A program made the position numbers and the translations under genes. Below, in pieces: positions 41,926-45,740 of a stretch of 45,740 nucleotides of DNA; the first letter of the stretch is position 1, and every line of letters starts with the position of its first letter. Below the pieces are notes generated by a model, which did not search any database, was not told the origin of the DNA, and saw only the letters and a list, made by a program, of their open reading frames with translations. This DNA comes from Pirellulaceae bacterium (GTDB lineage: Bacteria > Planctomycetota > Planctomycetia > Pirellulales > Pirellulaceae): positions 1-45,740 of the forward strand of contig JADHUC010000048.1 in assembly GCA_016784735.1 (NCBI GenBank), written 5' to 3'.

Positions 41926-43050
41926 TTAGCTCGTCGGGTATCCGCAGGCCTCCAAAAGGCATTTCTGAACGAGCAGCTCGTGTTCGAGGGGATAGGGATT
42001 CTCCTTTTCGCCGCGGATGATCTGAGCCAATTCGATCAGCTGGTAGTCGTATCGTCCCGGCATCTGCGGGAAGCTGACTTCCTGATAACCCTGCTTGAAA
42101 GAATCGCGAGCCTGAGACAGGGCGAGTCGGAGCTTCTGGGGTTGGGGCGGGCGGCAGTAGAATGTCTCCAACGGTTGAATGTCGATCGTTCCCTGGTCGC
42201 CGCAGACGACCAATTGCCGCCGCTGATAGCCCTCCACCTCGAGCGACGCCGTGCGGATCGTGACGGTCGTCCGCGGGTACTCGAACACAACCAGTCCGTT
42301 GTCGCACATCTCCACGTCGTCCCGCGTTTTCCGCTCGAAGGAAACGATTCGATCGGGTTCTCCCATCAGGCTTACCACAAGGTCGATCAGGTGGCAGGCG
42401 AAGATGAACATGGTTCCGCCGCGAAATTGCGACAGGTACTTTCGATAACTGGCTGAGTGCATTCTGCTCATGACGCAATGAACCTCGAAGACCTGTCCGA
42501 GCCAGCCGTCGCGAACCGCGTTTTGGCAGAACTGCACTGCCGGGTTGTTCCGGTACATGTAACCCAGTTGTACGGCCAGCTTGCGCCGTCCGGCCTCGTC
42601 CAGCACCTTCTTGAACGCGCTGAACGATTCCCCGCCCGGTTTGTCCAAATGGACGTGCATGCCGGCGTTGATGCAGTTCGCGGTGATGGGAATCAGGAGG
42701 TCATCGCCGGAATTGACTTCCACGGCCACAGCCTTGAGCCCCTTCGTGCTCAGCAGTTGCTCTTCGGTCATCCACGTCAAACCCCGATAGGCCGAATTGT
42801 TCTCATTCCTCTTGCGCAAATCAGGGTCCGACTCGGCGATGCCGACGACTTCGTACTGGTCGCTTAGTTTCCGAAAGGTGGCCATTTTTGCCGAGGCATG
42901 CTCATGCCCCGTGCCGATTTGGCCAATCTTGATCCGCTGGTTGGGAGGATCGGCCGCGGATACGGTCGGTTCGAGCCACCGACCAGCCGCGACAGCCGCG
43001 CCCGCTTGGGCGGCGGTTGTCAGAAGATGACGACGATCAAAGGTGTTCAT
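41926..43050 (-). CDS. Gfo/Idh/MocA family oxidoreductase with signal peptide
   Basis: 374 residues from 43050 (AGGAGG 5 bases upstream); the 60 codons upstream in frame run through a repeat and are rejected. The N-terminus FDRRHLLTTAAQAGAAVAAG contains RR and is probably a Tat signal. IKIGQIGTGHEHASAKM is the nucleotide loop; VEVNSGDDLLI replaces the usual ATPDxxH, and HVHLDKPGGESF replaces EKP with DKP. GGTMFIFACHLIDLVVSL carries the substrate-side His. It differs from the other three in the window in lacking the DHWH motif, so it belongs to another subgroup. First gene of an operon with the C45 hydrolase. Confidence 0.8.
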   Translation of the reverse strand: MNTFDRRHLLTTAAQAGAAVAAGRWLEPTVSAADPPNQRIKIGQIGTGHEHASAKMATFRKLSDQYEVVGIAESDPDLRKRNENNSAYRGLTWMTEEQLLSTKGLKAVAVEVNSGDDLLIPITANCINAGMHVHLDKPGGESFSAFKKVLDEAGRRKLAVQLGYMYRNNPAVQFCQNAVRDGWLGQVFEVHCVMSRMHSASYRKYLSQFRGGTMFIFACHLIDLVVSLMGEPDRIVSFERKTRDDVEMCDNGLVVFEYPRTTVTIRTASLEVEGYQRRQLVVCGDQGTIDIQPLETFYCRPPQPQKLRLALSQARDSFKQGYQEVSFPQMPGRYDYQLIELAQIIRGEKENPYPLEHELLVQKCLLEACGYPTS

Positions 43051-43091
43051 GATGCCCTCCTGGTGTCCCTTTTTGTACCAAGGCCAACTCG

Positions 43092-43167
43092 GTAGGTCAG
43101 GCTGTGCCTGACGGAAACCGGCTCGATCGGTTTGGAACTGCAATTCGTCAGGCACAGCCTGACCTAC
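43092..43167. repeat. GTAG-type inverted REP pair
   Basis: The arms 43092-43113 and 43146-43167 are a perfect 22-bp inverted repeat beginning GTAGGTCAGGC and ending GCCTGACCTAC. Each arm folds alone (GTCAGGC, TGT, GCCTGAC). AAACCG/CGGTTT (43115-43120 and 43128-43133) forms a middle hairpin. It lies just upstream of the minus-strand oxidoreductase operon. Confidence 0.85.
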
Positions 43168-43280
43168 AGAGTTCTGCAATTGTCGTTTCAGTCTACGTTG
43201 TCGCAGGGTGACCATGAAATGACTTATCATGACATTTGTATGATATATTTGGACACAGTGCGGCGGAACCGCAACCAGAT

Positions 43281-43373
43281 TCTCTTAATCCTACTCTTAC
43301 TCATAATCTTAATCCTACGGGTCAGATCCCGGATTGGGAGCGAGACTAAGATTAAGAGTAAGATTAAGATTGA
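43281..43373. repeat. AT-rich TTAATCTTA-type inverted repeat
   Basis: 43281-43314 consists of words such as CTCTTAATC, CTCTTACTC and ATCTTAATC; 43344-43375 carries the reverse-complement type (CTAAGATTAAGAG, TAAGATTAAGATTGAG). The halves pair imperfectly around a GC-rich centre. The composition contrasts with the GC-rich surroundings. The ORF that spans it on the plus strand is rejected. 43376-43568 shows nothing else. Confidence 0.65.
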
Positions 43374-43568
43374 GAACGGACCGGCAGACTTCGTGAAAGA
43401 CTTGACGATCCTGGGCTTGGGAGTCGCACGATGGCTGTATCTCTCTACAATGAGCAATTGGCGTTGTCCTTGGTTGTTCTGCTTCCGCGTAGTAAACTCG
43501 ATCACGCACGAGACGGTAACCAGGTCGGCTTGATGCGGAATTGGGCAATAGTGATTGGGAGCTAACCT

Positions 43569-44939
43569 ATGAAAGAAATAGGCCGTCGGGAGTTTATTGA
43601 TCGTTCGGCGAAGACCACGCTCGGCATGGCCGGTGGCGTCACTGTTTTGGCCAATCCTGGGTCCGTCCGGGCGACTCCGGCCAATGACCGGCTGGTGCTG
43701 GGGATGATCGGCGTCGGCGGAGGGCGGGGCCATTCGCTGGCCATGGGGTTTCTGGATCGCGGCGATTGCGAGATCGGCTATGTGTGTGATGTGAACCGCC
43801 GGTTGCACGAGCCGCGGTCGCAGGCGTACGCGGCGCGCCAGGGGGGCAAGCGGCCGAAGTGCGCGCAGGACTTCCGCGAGATGCTCGAAAACGCTTCGGT
43901 GGACGCCGCGGTGATCGCGACGCCACCGCACTGGCACTCCCTGGCGACCATCCTTTGCTGCCAGGCCGGCAAGGATGTGTATTGCGAGAAGCCGCAGAGC
44001 CAGAATTGCTGGGAAGGCCGGCAGGCTGTCGAGGCCGCGAGAAAGTACAACCGAATCGTCCAGATCGGCACGCAGAACCGCACCGCTCCGTACAACCTGG
44101 CCGCCAAGCGTTATCTCGAAGAGGGCAAGCTGGGCCGAGTGCATTTGTGCCGCGTGTTTGAGCAGTGTTACGTCGCCGATTTCGAGTGGGGGCCCGACTC
44201 CGATCCGCCCGACACACTGGACTGGGACATGTGGAACGGCCCGGCCCCGGCCCGCAACTACAACAAGGCGATCCATATCCAGTGGCGTCAGCTTTGGGAC
44301 TATTCGGGCGGCCAGATGTCCTACCAGGGGATTCACCAGGTCGACCTAGCCCGGTTTCTCTGCGGGGTCGACTATCCGAGCACTGCCTATTGCACGGGCG
44401 GACGTTTCAACACGCAAGGAGACGCCGAAACGCCCGACACACAAATGGCCGTCTTCGAGTTTCCCCAAATGCTGATGACCTACGAGCAGACGCTCTATAC
44501 GCCGTACATGCTCAGAAGCGACAACGAACTTCGCAACGGCGACATTTTCCCCCACTGGCCCCAGAACGCCACGCGGATCGAGCTCTACGGCGAGAAGGGT
44601 ATGATGTGCGTGGGCCGGATGGGCGGCGGCTGGCAAGTCTACGTTCGGCCGAAGAGCCGCGGGGCCGTGGTCAAGGACGAAATGTATGGCCGCTACCCCG
44701 ACCCGCCCCATAAAGAGAACTTCGTCCACTCGGTCAAGAGCCGCAATCGCCCCAACGCCGACATCGAAGAAGGTCACCGCAGCATGCTGCTGGTCCATTA
44801 CGCCAACATCAGTTGCCGGCTCGACGGCCGGAAGCTGCAGATCGACCCGAAGACCGAGCACATCCTCGACGATCCCGAGGCCATGGGCCTGTTCAAGCGG
44901 GAGTACCGCAAGCCCTGGGTGGTCGAGGACGTGGCGTAG
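43569..44939 (+). CDS. Gfo/Idh/MocA family oxidoreductase, Tat-like signal
   Basis: 456 residues; GGGAG 9 bases before the ATG. GRREFIDRSAKTTLGMAGGV is a twin-arginine-type signal. LVLGMIGVGGGRGHSL, CDVNRRLHEPRSQ, AVIATPPHWHS and VYCEKPQSQNC mark the nucleotide-binding half; MSYQGIHQVDLARFLCGVDY the substrate half. It differs in detail from the protein at 37879 (EKPQSQ against EKPLTL). The stop TAG forms part of GTAG followed by CGGTCCCGTC, resembling a decayed REP arm. 52 bases on, the dihydrodipicolinate-synthase-like gene starts, so both may act on the same sugar acid. Confidence 0.85.
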   Translation: MKEIGRREFIDRSAKTTLGMAGGVTVLANPGSVRATPANDRLVLGMIGVGGGRGHSLAMGFLDRGDCEIGYVCDVNRRLHEPRSQAYAARQGGKRPKCAQDFREMLENASVDAAVIATPPHWHSLATILCCQAGKDVYCEKPQSQNCWEGRQAVEAARKYNRIVQIGTQNRTAPYNLAAKRYLEEGKLGRVHLCRVFEQCYVADFEWGPDSDPPDTLDWDMWNGPAPARNYNKAIHIQWRQLWDYSGGQMSYQGIHQVDLARFLCGVDYPSTAYCTGGRFNTQGDAETPDTQMAVFEFPQMLMTYEQTLYTPYMLRSDNELRNGDIFPHWPQNATRIELYGEKGMMCVGRMGGGWQVYVRPKSRGAVVKDEMYGRYPDPPHKENFVHSVKSRNRPNADIEEGHRSMLLVHYANISCRLDGRKLQIDPKTEHILDDPEAMGLFKREYRKPWVVEDVA

Positions 44940-44991
44940 CGGTCCCGTCGGCGGACATCTATTCCCCATCACTCATCAACGGAGGTACGTC

Positions 44992-45740
44992 ATGTCAACG
45001 GTGAGACACATCACGAGGAGACGGATGCTCAGGGTCGCGATGGGTGGCGCATCGGGCGTCATCGCCGGAACGATCCTGCAGGGACGCGCGCACGGCACGG
45101 GTCTGCTCGCCAGCACGGGCGCCGCGGACCCGAAGATCCAAGGACCGTTTTTGATTCTGTCGACACCCTTCACGGCAGCGGGCGCTGTGGATTTCGACGC
45201 GCTCGCCAAGCAGGCTCGTTACGTCGATTGGTGCGGGTGTCCGGGTATGATCTGGCCTCAGTCGGGCGATAGCGTAGATCTCTTGACCACCGACGAAAAG
45301 CTCCAGGGCATGGAAGTGCTGGGCAAGACAGCTCGCGACCTACGCTCGACGGCGTTGTGCCTCGGCGTGCAGGGCAAGGACACGGCCGAGATGCTCGTTT
45401 TCGCGAAGCATGCTGAGAAGCTGGCGCCGGCGGCGATGATCTCGCGACCGCCGGACTCGGGCAAGACACAAGACGACCTGCGTCAATACTGGCGAGCGCT
45501 CGCCTCCATCACGAAGCGGCCCGTGTTTAACCAGACCACCGGCGGCGTGGCCTATCGAGGACCGGTGCCGTCGGTGGAGCTGTTGATCGAGTTGGCCAAG
45601 GAGTTCCCGAACTTTGGCTACGTCAAAGAGGAAGCGGGCTCCGTCATCGCCCGTTTGCGGGCCCTGGTCGCGGCGAAACCGCCCATCCGACGCGTATTCG
45701 GCGCCCGCGGAGGTTACGGCTGGCTTTACGAGTTGCGGCT
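44992..45740 (+). CDS. Tat-signal dihydrodipicolinate-synthase-family protein (3' end outside window)
   Basis: GGAGG lies 6 bases before the ATG, and the frame stays open to the window edge (249 codons seen). TRRRMLRVAMGGASGVIAG is a twin-arginine signal, unusual for this normally cytoplasmic aldolase family. The barrel then follows: GPFLILSTPFTAAGAVDFDALAKQ, CPGMIWPQSGDSVDLLTTDE (at the usual G..GE phosphate-loop position) and RPVFNQTTGGVAY where the catalytic Tyr is often found (here Phe-Asn). FGYVKEEAG contains the probable Schiff-base Lys. Members cleave or condense pyruvate with aldehydes. Role with the preceding oxidoreductase is inferred from neighbourhood. Confidence 0.75.
   Translation, partial: MSTVRHITRRRMLRVAMGGASGVIAGTILQGRAHGTGLLASTGAADPKIQGPFLILSTPFTAAGAVDFDALAKQARYVDWCGCPGMIWPQSGDSVDLLTTDEKLQGMEVLGKTARDLRSTALCLGVQGKDTAEMLVFAKHAEKLAPAAMISRPPDSGKTQDDLRQYWRALASITKRPVFNQTTGGVAYRGPVPSVELLIELAKEFPNFGYVKEEAGSVIARLRALVAAKPPIRRVFGARGGYGWLYELR

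Noticed and set aside
43132..43533. 133-residue plus-strand ORF
   Set aside because: Covers a REP palindrome and the AT-rich repeat; its ILLILLLLIILIL run is translation of the repeat.
1..45740. tRNA or rRNA genes
   Set aside because: No cloverleaf with TTC-type T-loop and CCA-proximal acceptor stem, and no rRNA-like stretch, was seen by eye; a covariance search was not possible.

Overview
The window looks like a chromosomal stretch of a Planctomycetota bacterium, most likely of the Pirellulales type. The grounds are: four Gfo/Idh/MocA oxidoreductases, three of them with clear twin-arginine signals; a DUF5060 glycosidase, a six-hairpin glycosidase, a ceramidase-like protein and several secreted hydrolases; a hydrazine-synthase-alpha-like cytochrome fused to HEAT repeats; a CopG-like/HNH pair; and many long intergenic palindromes. 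The assignment rests on family content and style, not on a marker gene. No rRNA, tRNA or CRISPR array was found.

Layout. 1-131: tail of an IS4-type transposase. 236-3281: DUF5060 glycosidase and a Tat-exported oxidoreductase, separated by a nested palindrome. 3619-7538: outer-membrane assembly locus in which BamA is split into a POTRA-only protein and a lipoprotein-anchored Omp85 barrel, then a zinc-ribbon membrane protein. 7539-9382: gene relics, a 56-residue Arg-rich ORF, a repeat, and a two-gene nucleotidyltransferase module. 9436-13408 (minus): a double alpha/beta-hydrolase pseudoenzyme and an aldo/keto-reductase-like Tat protein. 13646-18256: four tandem paralogous units, each with a conserved structured 5' leader, a secreted Gly/Asp-rich protein and a near-identical terminator. 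18265-20480 (minus, convergent): a TPR plus beta-barrel outer-membrane protein and a small secreted partner. 20943-23198: a six-hairpin glycosidase. 23428-30146: an operon of HzsA-like cytochrome/HEAT protein, radical SAM enzyme and class III aminotransferase. 30419-32900: esterase and ceramidase-like genes, convergent around two palindromes. 32901-37609: accessory region with two dead REP-associated transposases (RAYTs), an HD-hydrolase/ROK-kinase pair between 18-bp inverted repeats, a truncated carbohydrate-binding-like gene, and the CopG-like/HNH pair. 37879-45740: more sugar catabolism (three Gfo/Idh/MocA proteins, a C45 peptidase, a LolA-like protein, a dihydrodipicolinate-synthase-like protein cut by the window end).

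Themes. Most of the window serves breakdown and oxidation of complex carbohydrates and lipids outside the cytoplasm, plus envelope biogenesis. Two signals stand out. First, the four-paralog array with covarying leader hairpins next to a TPR/barrel outer-membrane protein: none of the four proteins matches a family I know. Second, paired inverted hairpins that begin with GTAG, GTGG or GGAG, as RAYT-mobilised REP elements do, in the same window as two decayed RAYT genes.
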